NCBI RefSeq assembly: GCF_000264495.1
Contig: NC_017954.1
Location: 1,054,001 to 1,118,000, forward strand
DNA: 64,000 nucleotides
From: Thermogladius calderae 1633
GTDB taxonomy: Archaea; Thermoproteota; Thermoprotei_A; Sulfolobales; Desulfurococcaceae
Direction: 5' to 3'
Shown here one piece after another: positions 17,910 to 26,650 of the stretch (its first letter is position 1; the number at the start of each line of letters is the position of its first letter). A program made the position numbers and the translations under genes. The notes beneath the pieces are model-generated. The model saw only the letters and a program-made list of their open reading frames with translations. It was not told where the DNA came from and did not search any database.

Positions 17910-18705
17910 GCAGGATCCTCCTCGAGACTAGGACTCTCAAGAGCTTGGATTCGTAGTACCTTGTAATCAAAAAATGGGTTAAGAGGTTTAGTAGACCGCC
18001 GGGGAAGTAGAGCGCTGTCTTGGATGTCTCGTTTACGATTTTTGCCTCCTCGGCGAGGTACTTTGCGGGGTCTCTCTCCCAGAGCGACGCTATGCTCGTG
18101 AACCTACTCAAAGCGCCCGCGTAGTAGACCAGGCCCGCGCCTCCAAGCGGCCTCACCAGCTCGTTGAACGCGGCTTCGGTGTCCCACACTTGTTTTATCC
18201 CCAGTTTCTTCCACGACAACGCGTACCTAACGAAGATACCGTAGAGAGCCAGAGCCACCACCGACAAGGGCCCACTGGCCTCCTCGCCCGTGGCCTCCAT
18301 AGAGCTCCTCAACTTCTCTACGTACCTCTTGATCAGGCAGTTTAAGTCCCCTTCGCCACAGGCTCTCGCGAAGTCGTACTGGCTGGGGAGCCTCCCCGGG
18401 TCTACCAGCGCCGACTCCAGATCCTGTAGTACCAGTAGGTCTCCGACTACCCCCCTGTAATCTCCCGGGAGGATCCCCGAGACCTCCCCGACCTCCCTAA
18501 GGAGGATTTCCCTCAGGGACTCGTCTAGCTCCTGTAGCGTGGTAGCCCCGATCGCCTTCGCCAGCTCGAGCCTCGAGTAGGGTGTTGATTGGAGTCTCGA
18601 GACGTCTAGCTCTAAGCCTTCGAGGACTAGACCGATGAGCTCCTCGAGGTAGGGCGGCTTAGACAACCTTATGTAAAGTAGGGCTGTTACGTCCTCCTTG
18701 GTCAA
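17899..18705 (-). CDS. atpC: A/V-type ATP synthase subunit C (rotor collar), divergent
   Basis: 268 residues, shorter than the roughly 330-370 typical of archaeal C subunits. It is all helical and divergent, and is assigned mainly from its operon place between E and F and from the family-like C-terminus (ITRYYESKLLRVLVSRRILRVG region). It should form the socket joining the D-F shaft to the proteolipid ring. TTG start in a TTGA overlap with the atpE stop. Confidence 0.82.
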   Translation of the reverse strand: MTKEDVTALLYIRLSKPPYLEELIGLVLEGLELDVSRLQSTPYSRLELAKAIGATTLQELDESLREILLREVGEVSGILPGDYRGVVGDLLVLQDLESALVDPGRLPSQYDFARACGEGDLNCLIKRYVEKLRSSMEATGEEASGPLSVVALALYGIFVRYALSWKKLGIKQVWDTEAAFNELVRPLGGAGLVYYAGALSRFTSIASLWERDPAKYLAEEAKIVNETSKTALYFPGGLLNLLTHFLITRYYESKLLRVLVSRRILRVG

Positions 18706-19289
18706 ATGGGGAGGTCCCTCGACACCTCTTTTTGGAGCGCGGTGAGCACCCTCTTAAGCCTGGTGTTGTAGGTATTGTCTACGACGACCTCACCGCCGCA
18801 ACACGAAATTCTGACACCACCCATAATGCTGGGGTCCTCGTGCACCTGGTAGTCTAGTCCTCTCTCCTTCAACAACCGCTCTACTGCGGCTCGGTCAACC
18901 GGCGAGACGTACACCTCTAAGGGGGATTGCGGTCTAGCCCCACCACCTAGTTCGCTGAGAGACTCCTCTAGAAGTATCTTGAGAGACTCCTCTCTTCTAG
19001 CACCTCCTAGGCTCCTGAGAAGGGTTATAGCCTTCTCCTCTATCGCTCTAGCCACCTCGGCTTTAGCACTGGAGACAATGAGGCGGGCCCTCCTCCTCGC
19101 CTCTCCTATTCTACTCTCTACCTGGAGCTCGGACCTGATCTTGGCCTTCTCGCTCTCGATAAACCTCTTCCTCCTCTCCTCAGCGTCCTTTACAATGGCC
19201 TCAGACTTCTTGATGGCCTCCCTTATAATCTCGTCTGCCTCTGCCTTCGCTTTCTCGAGGACAACCCTCTTGAGCTCTTCTACGCTCAT
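18702..19289 (-). CDS. atpE: A/V-type ATP synthase subunit E (peripheral stalk)
   Basis: Peripheral-stalk subunit. 195 residues from ATG 19289, chosen because AAGGT lies 7 bases upstream; a GTG at 19295 is too close to it. A long charged N-terminal helix (about 1-95) is followed by a small alpha/beta C-domain ending IMGGVRISCCGGEVVVDNT, the E-subunit signature that contacts the A3B3 head. The Cys-Cys pair in that loop is unusual. It pairs with subunit H. Confidence 0.93.
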   Translation of the reverse strand: MSVEELKRVVLEKAKAEADEIIREAIKKSEAIVKDAEERRKRFIESEKAKIRSELQVESRIGEARRRARLIVSSAKAEVARAIEEKAITLLRSLGGARREESLKILLEESLSELGGGARPQSPLEVYVSPVDRAAVERLLKERGLDYQVHEDPSIMGGVRISCCGGEVVVDNTYNTRLKRVLTALQKEVSRDLPI

Positions 19290-19318
19290 CTCCACTACCT
19301 TCGGCTTTCAGTTGGCTA

Positions 19319-19825
19319 CTACCACCCGACGATTATGAAGGCGATGACCAATCCGAAGACCATACCGAGTATGCCGATTAGCTCCTCGTAGGCTGCCAGT
19401 ATTATACCGGTTCCGAAGATCCCTCCCTTCGTCTTTATCAGCTGAGCGCCAGCTTGTCCACACACTCTCCCCTGCATCCAGGCAGACACCATCTCCGCGA
19501 ACCCTACGAAGAGGCTTACGCCGAACACTACGCCGGCTATCTCAGGGGGCAGTGCACCGCCGTGTTTCGACAAAATGCTTGGTAGGATCATGTAGTACAT
19601 CAAGAACATGTAGACGAACCCGTAGACGAGCGTCTGCGTCATTGGCAAGAAGGCCAGGATGAACACTCTACCTCTCTGTCCCGGGTCCTCGCCTACAGCA
19701 GGTATCCCGGACGCCGTTGCCTCGGTTATCCCTATGGTTGTCCCAATAGCTGCTAGGCCTTCAGCAAGACCTGGCCCTATGAAGCCCAACACCGTAATCC
19801 AGTCGGTCACGCTCCACCACCGCAT
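19319..19825 (-). CDS. atpK: A/V-type ATP synthase proteolipid subunit K
   Basis: Ion-translocating ring subunit. 168 residues forming two fused hairpins (four helices). Helix 2 has LPMTQ (Leu60, Thr63, Gln64) and no acidic residue, helix 3 has Gln118, and helix 4 has the carboxylate Glu148 (with Glu147 beside it). One ion site per four helices is expected. These positions correspond to the sodium ligands of the Enterococcus hirae ring. A strong A/T box 26 bases upstream makes the ATG a likely leaderless start; a GTG 15 bases in has a GGTGGTGG site and could be used in the operon transcript. Confidence 0.94.
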   Translation of the reverse strand: MRWWSVTDWITVLGFIGPGLAEGLAAIGTTIGITEATASGIPAVGEDPGQRGRVFILAFLPMTQTLVYGFVYMFLMYYMILPSILSKHGGALPPEIAGVVFGVSLFVGFAEMVSAWMQGRVCGQAGAQLIKTKGGIFGTGIILAAYEELIGILGMVFGLVIAFIIVGW

Positions 19826-19847
19826 GCTAGATGATGCGTGGCGAAGA

Positions 19848-19857
19848 TTAAAAATTA
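19848..19857 (-). promoter_or_regulatory. Internal promoter before atpK
   Basis: TAATTTTTAA on the minus strand in the 40-base gap after atpI, centred 26-27 bases before the atpK ATG. It suits a leaderless transcript and would boost the ring subunit, which is needed in several copies per enzyme. The same T-run could also end part of the upstream transcripts. Confidence 0.5.
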
Positions 19858-19865
19858 TGTATGAG

Positions 19866-21851
19866 CTATCTCAGCCCGCCGCCCACTCTCACCACGAGAC
19901 TGCCGACACCGCTCGGCGCGATCCTCCGCCCACCGCCCTCATAAAACTTGGACGAGACCTCGTACATTATTAGCCTCAGAGAGTGGACGAAGGGGCTTAT
20001 AGAGGACAAGCCGAGGTTAACGACGTGGAGGGAGAGAGCTGCTAATAACCCTACAACGAACCCTATGACCGGGTATATCATGCCAGCTGTGCCAGCGACG
20101 TTGAACACGAGCGAGTTGATTAACTCGGCCATAATAGCCCCTCCGAGGGCTATACCAGCAATCCTGACGAAGGACAGGACGTCGGCCATTACCCCCAGTA
20201 CGTCGAAGATCCAGAGCATGACGCCGAATGGCCGGTCGACAACCGACTTGAAGACCGCGTACAACACCAGTACCCCGACCGCGAGCTTTGAGGCCATGTC
20301 GCCTGGTATAATCCTCAGTAGACCTAAGACGTCTACGTTGAACCTGAACATCACCTTGATGGCGGGCGGGGCGATCAAGATCAGGGATATCAAGAGTACT
20401 TCCGCCACCACGCCTACCCTGTTTTTGTTCACGAGGTTCTTGTAGAGGCCTATACCGTGGGAGAACAGCACCATGAAGTAACCCACGCCTAGCGCCAGTC
20501 CGAGGTACCTGATTATAACGGGGCCGATCTCCTCCAAGGCTCCCAACTTTGGTGGCAGGCTCGGTAGGACCGAGGGGATTACCATGGCGATGTATTGGCC
20601 GAGTAAGGAGCCGAAGAAGCTGCCCGAGAGCAGCCCCGTTATAATACCTGTCACCCCCGCGTATGTGGCGATCTTTATCAGCCTGCGCAGCGTGTCCTTG
20701 TTCTCGACGAAGTAGGGGAGGACCAGCCTGGCACCTATGATCAGGCCTATCGCGTACCCGACGTCGGGGAACATCAGGGAGAAGAAGACTAGGTAGAGGT
20801 ACGTTAGGAGCGGTGTGGGGTCCCACTCTGTCGGCGAGGGGTAGCCCATTATCTCAGTGAAGAGCTCGAACGGCTTAAAGGGCTTGAGGTTGTTGAACTC
20901 GACTGGAGGGTCGGGGGCCTCCTCGAAGAGCGCGACGCCCCTGTTCTCCCTGGCCACCCTCTCCACCTCCTTTGCTCTCGACTTGAGCGCCCAGCCAGCG
21001 ACGAGGGTCAGGTACTTCGACTCGAGAGCATCTCTAAGTACGCCAATCTTCGACTCCACCGTCTCCGCGAGAACCTTGGCTAGGGCTATCTCGTACACCT
21101 TCCCCGAAACGACCTCGCCGACCTTCTTCCTCAAGTCCCCGGCTCGCGTCCTCGCCTCGTTAAGCCTCTCCTCGATGGCCTGCTTCAGCTGTCCCAGGTC
21201 GCCGAGGGGGAGGCCTGCGACCTCTACTCTCAGGCGCTCGACCTCCTCCCTAACCCTCTCGTAGGACTTCCTCTCGAAGACGAGTACTGCGACCTCTTTA
21301 CCGGGCTGAGCCTCGATCTTGGAGAGGGTCTTGAGCGACGCCTCCTCTAGCTTTGAGACCTCCTCTCTACTCCCGTAGACCGTCCTCACCACGACTAGGT
21401 CTCCGTCGTACTCTAGTACGAGCCCTTCCTCCCCCCGCCCCTGAGCAGCGTCGACGATCTTCTCTAACGCGGCGAGCCTCTCTGCCCTCTGCTCCAGCTC
21501 CGCGAGCTCCCTCTCGAGCCCCCTGACCAGCCTTAGAGTGTCGAGGAGCTCGTTGTACAGCTTCGCGAGCCCCTGGTCCAGGTCCCAGGGTAGCTCCTTC
21601 ACCTCGACCTCGACCGGTGCGGCCAGCCTGTTGGAGAGCTCCTGTACAAGCTTCGCGGTCTTTGACGCGAGCTCCAGCTTCTCGGCAAGCTTCTCGGCCT
21701 CCTTCTTTGTCTCTGTTACCGGAAGAGGCTCTAAGAGGCTCTCCTTGACCAGCTCGTCCAATACTTTGTCGGCGTTGTCGGCTGGGACTACTATGTACGT
21801 CTTCACGGCAACGTCCGGCCTGTTGAGGAAGAGCTTAGATAGCTCGGCCAA
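19866..21851 (-). CDS. atpI: A/V-type ATP synthase subunit I (a-type stator)
   Basis: Membrane stator subunit that provides the ion half-channels. 661 residues: an N-terminal cytoplasmic half with coiled coils (about 35-330), then eight or so membrane helices (about 355-640). The essential arginine facing the ring is Arg563 in SFVRIAGIALGG; a second conserved basic residue is Arg626 in HSLRL. The gene is 3 bases downstream of atpH. Confidence 0.95.
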   Translation of the reverse strand: MAELSKLFLNRPDVAVKTYIVVPADNADKVLDELVKESLLEPLPVTETKKEAEKLAEKLELASKTAKLVQELSNRLAAPVEVEVKELPWDLDQGLAKLYNELLDTLRLVRGLERELAELEQRAERLAALEKIVDAAQGRGEEGLVLEYDGDLVVVRTVYGSREEVSKLEEASLKTLSKIEAQPGKEVAVLVFERKSYERVREEVERLRVEVAGLPLGDLGQLKQAIEERLNEARTRAGDLRKKVGEVVSGKVYEIALAKVLAETVESKIGVLRDALESKYLTLVAGWALKSRAKEVERVARENRGVALFEEAPDPPVEFNNLKPFKPFELFTEIMGYPSPTEWDPTPLLTYLYLVFFSLMFPDVGYAIGLIIGARLVLPYFVENKDTLRRLIKIATYAGVTGIITGLLSGSFFGSLLGQYIAMVIPSVLPSLPPKLGALEEIGPVIIRYLGLALGVGYFMVLFSHGIGLYKNLVNKNRVGVVAEVLLISLILIAPPAIKVMFRFNVDVLGLLRIIPGDMASKLAVGVLVLYAVFKSVVDRPFGVMLWIFDVLGVMADVLSFVRIAGIALGGAIMAELINSLVFNVAGTAGMIYPVIGFVVGLLAALSLHVVNLGLSSISPFVHSLRLIMYEVSSKFYEGGGRRIAPSGVGSLVVRVGGGLR

Positions 21852-21854
21852 ACC

Positions 21855-22163
21855 TCAGCCGACCTCTACGCCTGCTACGAGAGACGCCAGCTTCTTAGCC
21901 CAGGCCTCCACCTTCGGAGCAGCCTTCTCCTTTAGCTCCCGCGCCTTTTCCTCCGCCTCAGCCGTTATCCTCTCCACCTCTCTCTCGACCTCGTCCTCGA
22001 GCCTCCTCTTCTCCTCGGCTATAATCGCCTCGTAAGACCTGTCTCTCAGGATCTCCTCCGCCTTCCTCCTTGCGTTCTCCACTATCTCCCCTGCCTTCCT
22101 CTTAGCTTCCTCCAGTATCTTGAGGGCCTCCGCCTCTATACTGGACACTAGGTCGCTCAACAA
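21855..22163 (-). CDS. atpH: A/V-type ATP synthase subunit H (peripheral stalk)
   Basis: 102-residue, almost wholly charged coiled coil (KILEEAKRKAGEIVENARRK and onward) that pairs with subunit E in the peripheral stalk. First gene of the ATPase operon. It starts at one of two adjacent TTG codons (22163 or 22160), with GGTG 8 bases upstream. Confidence 0.88.
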   Translation of the reverse strand: MLSDLVSSIEAEALKILEEAKRKAGEIVENARRKAEEILRDRSYEAIIAEEKRRLEDEVEREVERITAEAEEKARELKEKAAPKVEAWAKKLASLVAGVEVG

Positions 22164-22215
22164 ACAACACCCAGCTACCCTTAAGCACTACAATCTAGCT
22201 CTATTACGCGACGGG

Positions 22216-22223
22216 TTTTTATA
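22216..22223 (-). promoter_or_regulatory. TATA box of the ATPase operon
   Basis: TATAAAAA on the minus strand. It predicts transcription from about 22193 and a leader of about 30 bases before atpH. Confidence 0.6.
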
Positions 22224-22526
22224 ACATACGCATGGGCAAAAACATAGTGGGGGTCCAATGGCTTCTACAACCTTTCAGTCCCCTGGCCGTTCCCCAGTAC
22301 TGCGCGTCTTCGTAGCACTATCGCGGCGTGGGGCTTTATCATCGCGCAGGTGACCACACGCTCGTACGCGCCAGTGGGCTAGGGGAGGGAGGTTCGTCTA
22401 ATCGTGGGTCGTTCCAGTCGTGCCCCGTGGTCGGTGCTCTCGAGCGCAGCGTTTCCACACCTCACGAGAGCACATTTATTGCGGGCCCGCATAAACACTG
22501 TTAGCTCGCTACCGGCGCGGCGGTTC
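22224..22526. other. Intergenic stretch, no gene recognised
   Basis: About 300 bases between divergent genes. Reading frames here look unlike protein. A weak A/T element (ACATTTATTG near 22470) may serve the gene that starts at 22527. I see no tRNA, C/D box or clear hairpin. Confidence 0.4.
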
Positions 22527-22967
22527 GTGTTGAGGAGGCTCTCGCACGCAATGGTTGGATTTTCGACCGGGCTCCTGGTCGGTAGAATCTCCGTCTCCGA
22601 CGTGCTTTTACTGTCGATTCTCGGAGTCCTCGGAAGTGTCTTCCCGGACTTCGACCTCCGCTACGCCCACAGGATAGCCCTCCACAACCTGCTGTCGTCT
22701 GGGTTAGTCTCTCTAGGCCTCTACTCAGTCCTAGCCATGGCGGGGGTAGACACGCGGACGCAGATCCTGGGCACAGCGTGCTTCCTCGCTGGCTGGCTGA
22801 GCCACTTGCTCCTCGACTCTCTGACTCTCAGGGGCGTCGCGTTGCTCTACCCCTTCAGTAGGAGGATGTACGGGCCGAGGCTTCTCAAGTCTGGGGACTG
22901 GAGAGGAGAGGCTCTCGCCTGGGTGATTAGCGGTCTACTAATCTACGCGGCTCTCAAAACATGGTGA
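22527..22967 (+). CDS. Membrane-bound metal-dependent hydrolase, YdjM/DUF457 family
   Basis: About 146 residues, four helices. The family metal-site motifs are visible: LSHAMVGF, FPDFDLRYAHR, then WLSHLLLDSLT and LLYPF, with the paired His and Asp residues at the membrane face. The family is related to LexA-induced YdjM; its substrate is unknown. Start chosen at GTG 22527 or the next TTG (22530), because the 41 codons before it do not resemble protein although the frame is open. Confidence 0.8.
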   Translation: MLRRLSHAMVGFSTGLLVGRISVSDVLLLSILGVLGSVFPDFDLRYAHRIALHNLLSSGLVSLGLYSVLAMAGVDTRTQILGTACFLAGWLSHLLLDSLTLRGVALLYPFSRRMYGPRLLKSGDWRGEALAWVISGLLIYAALKTW

Positions 22968-22997
22968 AAAACTCGCGTGTTAAGGCAGCCGAGATGG

Positions 22998-24698
22998 TCA
23001 GCCGGCGTACTTGAGGCCCCTTCTCAAGACTACGTATAGACCCACGTTGAGGACTACCACGGCGGCTAGACCCATAGTCACGTATAGCCTGGCCTGGTTT
23101 AACATGTTCTCCGCCTGACCGATCCTGCTCTCGTACTCGTTGAGCTTCACCGTCAGGTTCGCTACAGACGCGTTGCAGTTCCCCGCGTTAACCAGCAGGA
23201 CGTTGACCGTCTCGTTCAGGCTAGCCACCTGTGTCCTGAGGCTGTCGACCGTCTTCGTCAAGTTGTCGATGTAGCCCTGCATCTGGAAGCCGGTCGATAC
23301 GAGTGCCGAGGCAGACGGGTAGTAGAGCCTCGAGTACGACAGCAGAAGTGTCTCGAATACTCCCTGGTCTACCACGCTGCCGAGTGCCAGTGTCTGGTTG
23401 AGGCCGGCCGGCCTGAGTACAAGGGCTAATCCCTCCGAGTAGCCCAGCTTACTGTAATCCCTTACCTCGACCAGGACCCTCGTGCCGGTCCTGACCACGT
23501 CTAGGCTGTAGCCCTGGGATACCAGTGAGCCCACGGTCTCGGGGCTCGACGTGGCGTCGTAAACACCTGGCTGGACGACTGGGAGACCTATGCTAGCCCC
23601 GCCCGCGACCACTGTGAACGGGCTGTAGACTACCACCGTCGAGTTGACCCCGAGGAAGGTGCGGAAGTCGTTCACGATGGATAGGACGTTGGTTACGGTC
23701 ATGTTCAAGAGGGTGTTGTAGGTCTTCTCGTCCACTAGACTCTTTAAGGCGCTGAGCCTCTGGAACAACGGGTAGTACATCAAGTAGACGCCGCCGCTAG
23801 TGTACCAGGTCGCCTTGACGACTAGGGTGCTGTAGAACCTGCAGGACTGGTTGTACGCCCAGACGAGGGCGTCGAGCGGTAGAGACTTGATTAGGTCCCG
23901 GGGGTAGAGCTCGAGTAGGACAGCGGGCTCGGTGAAGCTGCCGTAGAAGCTGTTGAGCCACCCGCTGGACTTAAGAGTCCCCGGGAAGAAGAGCGTGGCC
24001 TTGTTGCTCGAGATAGAGACTATCTTGAACTTTAGGTAGTAAATCCCCTGGGAGACGTTCAGCCCCGAGGGCACCGAGACCGCGAAGCTCGGGGTCTCCA
24101 GCGTCTTGTTGTCGAACTGTTGTACGACGTCGTAGTTGGTGAGGTTGAGCGCTAAGCCGCTACTCGTGTTTGTCAAGACGATCGACGTGTTGAGGGCGCT
24201 CCAGTAGACGCTCCCGTTGAAATCCACAGTGAACAGCTGCGGCGGTATGTAGTTTCCTGTTATGTTGAAGTACGGGTTTATACTCATGGCCGTCGAGTTC
24301 GGATCGACACCAGGCACCCCTATGAACACCGTGAAGTTCCCTCCCCAGACCTCGTTGACGAAGGACTGGTTGACAGAGGAGGCGAGGTCGACCGGCTTGT
24401 TGTCGACGAGAGCCGTCGTCTCGTTGACCACTACAGTAGCGAGACCGAGCGAGGGGTCGACGAGCTTCAGCAGGTGGTAGAGGTAGTCGTAGGGGGGCTG
24501 AGGTCTCACGAGCTCGACTACTGTGCTGTTGGCGTTGAGGGCTCCCGTCGCGTTCAGCAGGTTTAGGTCTGCGCCGGGCGCGTATATTACGATCAGCCTC
24601 ATGGTCTGAGAGAGGTTCTGGGATTCCACCAGGGCGCCACCGGCCAACAACGACAATGCGATGACCAATACTACTAGCAGGGGGAAAGCTCTAATCAC
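22998..24698 (-). CDS. Glycosylated cell-surface protein with coiled coil and C-terminal anchor
   Basis: 566 residues. A cleavable-looking signal peptide (residues 1-25) is followed by a large outer domain with more than twenty N-glycosylation sequons, a coiled coil at about 478-536, and a final helix (about 541-560) with a basic tail that stays inside. The N-terminal strand (MRLIVIYAPGADLNLLN) recalls the first strand of type I phosphodiesterases of the alkaline phosphatase superfamily, but I cannot find the metal ligands, so an inactive relative is only a guess. The layout resembles crenarchaeal surface-layer or sensor-like proteins. GTG start with GGTGG nearby. Confidence 0.72.
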   Translation of the reverse strand: MIRAFPLLVVLVIALSLLAGGALVESQNLSQTMRLIVIYAPGADLNLLNATGALNANSTVVELVRPQPPYDYLYHLLKLVDPSLGLATVVVNETTALVDNKPVDLASSVNQSFVNEVWGGNFTVFIGVPGVDPNSTAMSINPYFNITGNYIPPQLFTVDFNGSVYWSALNTSIVLTNTSSGLALNLTNYDVVQQFDNKTLETPSFAVSVPSGLNVSQGIYYLKFKIVSISSNKATLFFPGTLKSSGWLNSFYGSFTEPAVLLELYPRDLIKSLPLDALVWAYNQSCRFYSTLVVKATWYTSGGVYLMYYPLFQRLSALKSLVDEKTYNTLLNMTVTNVLSIVNDFRTFLGVNSTVVVYSPFTVVAGGASIGLPVVQPGVYDATSSPETVGSLVSQGYSLDVVRTGTRVLVEVRDYSKLGYSEGLALVLRPAGLNQTLALGSVVDQGVFETLLLSYSRLYYPSASALVSTGFQMQGYIDNLTKTVDSLRTQVASLNETVNVLLVNAGNCNASVANLTVKLNEYESRIGQAENMLNQARLYVTMGLAAVVVLNVGLYVVLRRGLKYAG

Positions 24699-24806
24699 AG
24701 CTGTACCACCGTTAATCCTAGTTTAAACAGCACACGAAGTTAAAAAGACTACCTAGAGTCGCGGATCGCCCACGCGAACAATTTAATTCGGTGTTGGGCT
24801 TCAGCA

Positions 24807-25727
24807 ATGAGAGGGCGAGGCCTTGTCCCGGCCATGAAACTGCTCGTCGCAGGCCTACTCCCGTTCGAGTCTGGCAAGACGACGCTTGTCTTGGGACTCG
24901 TCGAGGAAATGAAGGAGAGGGGTCTCAAGGCCGGTTACTTCAAGCCGGTGGCTGGCCACAACGGGTGGTTTCAGGCGGACACCCTCGAGTACACGGTCTC
25001 GCTTGGTGTTCTGGTAGGCCACGACGTGTACGTGGTGGCTGAGAGGCTCGAGATCGTCGAAAAAGTCGCCCTCTTAAACCCGGTTGACGTCCTCTCACTA
25101 CCGATCGACCCCTTCAGTGCGAAGACCACACCTAGAGGCTACGTGGACTTGATGAGCGCCAGCTTAGGGACGGCCGTGATAGCGCGTTTCACTAGGTTGA
25201 GAGGGGGTGTCGTCGAACACAAGTACTACATGGTCGAGGACAACGTTGCCAGGCTGTCGCCTGTTTCGGTCGAGCTTCTCTCGAGGGTACTAGAGGCCGT
25301 CGCGGGCGGCGGTACCCTCGAGAGAATTACCGCGAGGAGCCTCGAGAAGCTCCTAGACGACCCATCGACTTACGCGGAAGTAGACCGCTTCCTCGAGCTA
25401 CTTGGAGGCTACGACCACCTGATCATCGAGGGGTACAACGACGTCTCGGCGCCAACACCCGGCTCCTGTACGGTCGACTACGTCGTAGTCGTGGCGCCCA
25501 CTAGAGCGGCGCTATACGACGGCCGGAAGTACTGTAGGGCAGTAGAGGTGATCGCCCCTGGTAGGCCGTGGGTTGTACGCTCCCTAAGCGTAGTCGAGAT
25601 AGTCGGGAAGCCGATTAAGGTTTTCAACGTTCATCCAATGGGCCATGGTGCTGAGTTTAAAAGAAGCGTGAGCGATATACTTGATACAATAACTGGAGTG
25701 CGTGGACGGGATGGGCGAGCTTTCTAA
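24807..25727 (+). CDS. BioD-like P-loop ATPase
   Basis: 306 residues. The N-terminus LLVAGLLPFESGKTT, followed by GLKAGYFKPVAGH, is the pattern of the dethiobiotin synthetase/CobQ type of P-loop (Lys23-Thr24). A late strand DHLIIEGYND is a Walker-B equivalent. The middle ~100 residues do not match BioD. Crenarchaea carry such predicted ATPases with no known role; no biotin genes are near. A TATA-like ATTTAATTCG about 26 bases upstream makes the first ATG a plausible leaderless start; ATG 24834 is the alternative. It overlaps the next gene by 26 bases and may head a five-gene operon to 28358. Confidence 0.72.
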   Translation: MRGRGLVPAMKLLVAGLLPFESGKTTLVLGLVEEMKERGLKAGYFKPVAGHNGWFQADTLEYTVSLGVLVGHDVYVVAERLEIVEKVALLNPVDVLSLPIDPFSAKTTPRGYVDLMSASLGTAVIARFTRLRGGVVEHKYYMVEDNVARLSPVSVELLSRVLEAVAGGGTLERITARSLEKLLDDPSTYAEVDRFLELLGGYDHLIIEGYNDVSAPTPGSCTVDYVVVVAPTRAALYDGRKYCRAVEVIAPGRPWVVRSLSVVEIVGKPIKVFNVHPMGHGAEFKRSVSDILDTITGVRGRDGRAF

Positions 25728-26649
25728 GCACGGTTTCGCCCCGAGGGCTACGGGTAGTGAGCTTTTAATGGACCTCTTGGACGAGTCTCTCAAGGTGGCC
25801 GCTGAGAGGGACTGCAGAGGCCTCGTGAGGTTCCTCAGGGATAAGTACCTTCTCTACGCCAGGGAGAGGCCGGGTTCCGCCGCATTGTTCAACACGATCA
25901 GGTCTCTCCTGAACTACATTAGGGAGAACGGGTGCACTGGTGTGCGGGGGTTCGTCGAGGAGTTCAGGGAGAGGTACGACAAGGCTTTGTGGGCTGCCAG
26001 CGAGGTGATGGCTAAGCGTGTCGTCGACGGGGACGTTGTTATGACGAACAGTAATAGCGTGGCCGTGAGGAGGCTCTTCGAGATACTCGTGAGGAACAAG
26101 GTCAAGTTCAGCGTCTACGTCCTCGAGTCTAGGCCCGGTATGGAGGGGCTTATACTAGCAGACTACCTCGACAAGCTCGGGGTCGAGACGTACCTCGTCG
26201 TCGACTCCGCTGCGAGGTTCTTCATGAAGAACGTGAACAAGGTCGTGTCGGGCGCAGAGGCGGTGGCCGTGAACGGTGCCGTAGTTAGCAAGGCCGGCAC
26301 GAGCCTTATGGCTCTCGCCGCTAGCGAGGCCAGGGTCAGGTTCTTCGCTATAGCCCCTACGCTCAAGATCAGCCTCGAGACGATCTACGGCGAGCTAGTC
26401 AAGCTACCGGAAGGCGACTGGAGGCTGCTCATGGACGAGGATACGAGGAGGGCGATGCCCGAGAAGTACGCTGCCAGGGCCCCTCTCTATGACGTCACAC
26501 CTCCGAACATGGTCGATGGCATAGCGACCGAGCTAGGCCTTTACCCGCCCCAGTCGATCCCAATCCTTGTCAAGACGATCTACGGGACCTACCCCCCGCA
26601 GTTGAAGCCCCTGGACACGCTCTTCGCCGAGTTGTTGGGAGGTGGTTGA
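25702..26649 (+). CDS. eIF2B-like protein lacking isomerase active-site residues
   Basis: 315 residues, a full-length homologue of its neighbour ribose-1,5-bisphosphate isomerase and of eIF2B alpha/beta/delta. At the two catalytic positions it has Ser117 (in TNSNS, where the isomerase has Cys in THCHS) and Glu186 (in GAEAVAVNG, where the isomerase has Asp in GADTITSNG). It is thus either a non-catalytic partner, an enzyme of a different reaction, or a regulator-type aIF2B. Start is GTG 25702 or ATG 25711; neither has ideal spacing from the GGAG at 25695. The stop is one base before the next start. Confidence 0.85.
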   Translation: MDGMGELSKHGFAPRATGSELLMDLLDESLKVAAERDCRGLVRFLRDKYLLYARERPGSAALFNTIRSLLNYIRENGCTGVRGFVEEFRERYDKALWAASEVMAKRVVDGDVVMTNSNSVAVRRLFEILVRNKVKFSVYVLESRPGMEGLILADYLDKLGVETYLVVDSAARFFMKNVNKVVSGAEAVAVNGAVVSKAGTSLMALAASEARVRFFAIAPTLKISLETIYGELVKLPEGDWRLLMDEDTRRAMPEKYAARAPLYDVTPPNMVDGIATELGLYPPQSIPILVKTIYGTYPPQLKPLDTLFAELLGGG

Positions 26650-26650
26650 G

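Noticed and set aside
22404-22526. Longer N-terminus for the YdjM-type gene
   Set aside because: Arg/Ser-rich, non-protein-like and not needed by the family; the membrane domain begins after GTG 22527.
23000-24698. Functional alkaline-phosphatase-type enzyme
   Set aside because: Only the first strand is suggestive; I cannot find the required metal-binding Asp and His residues.
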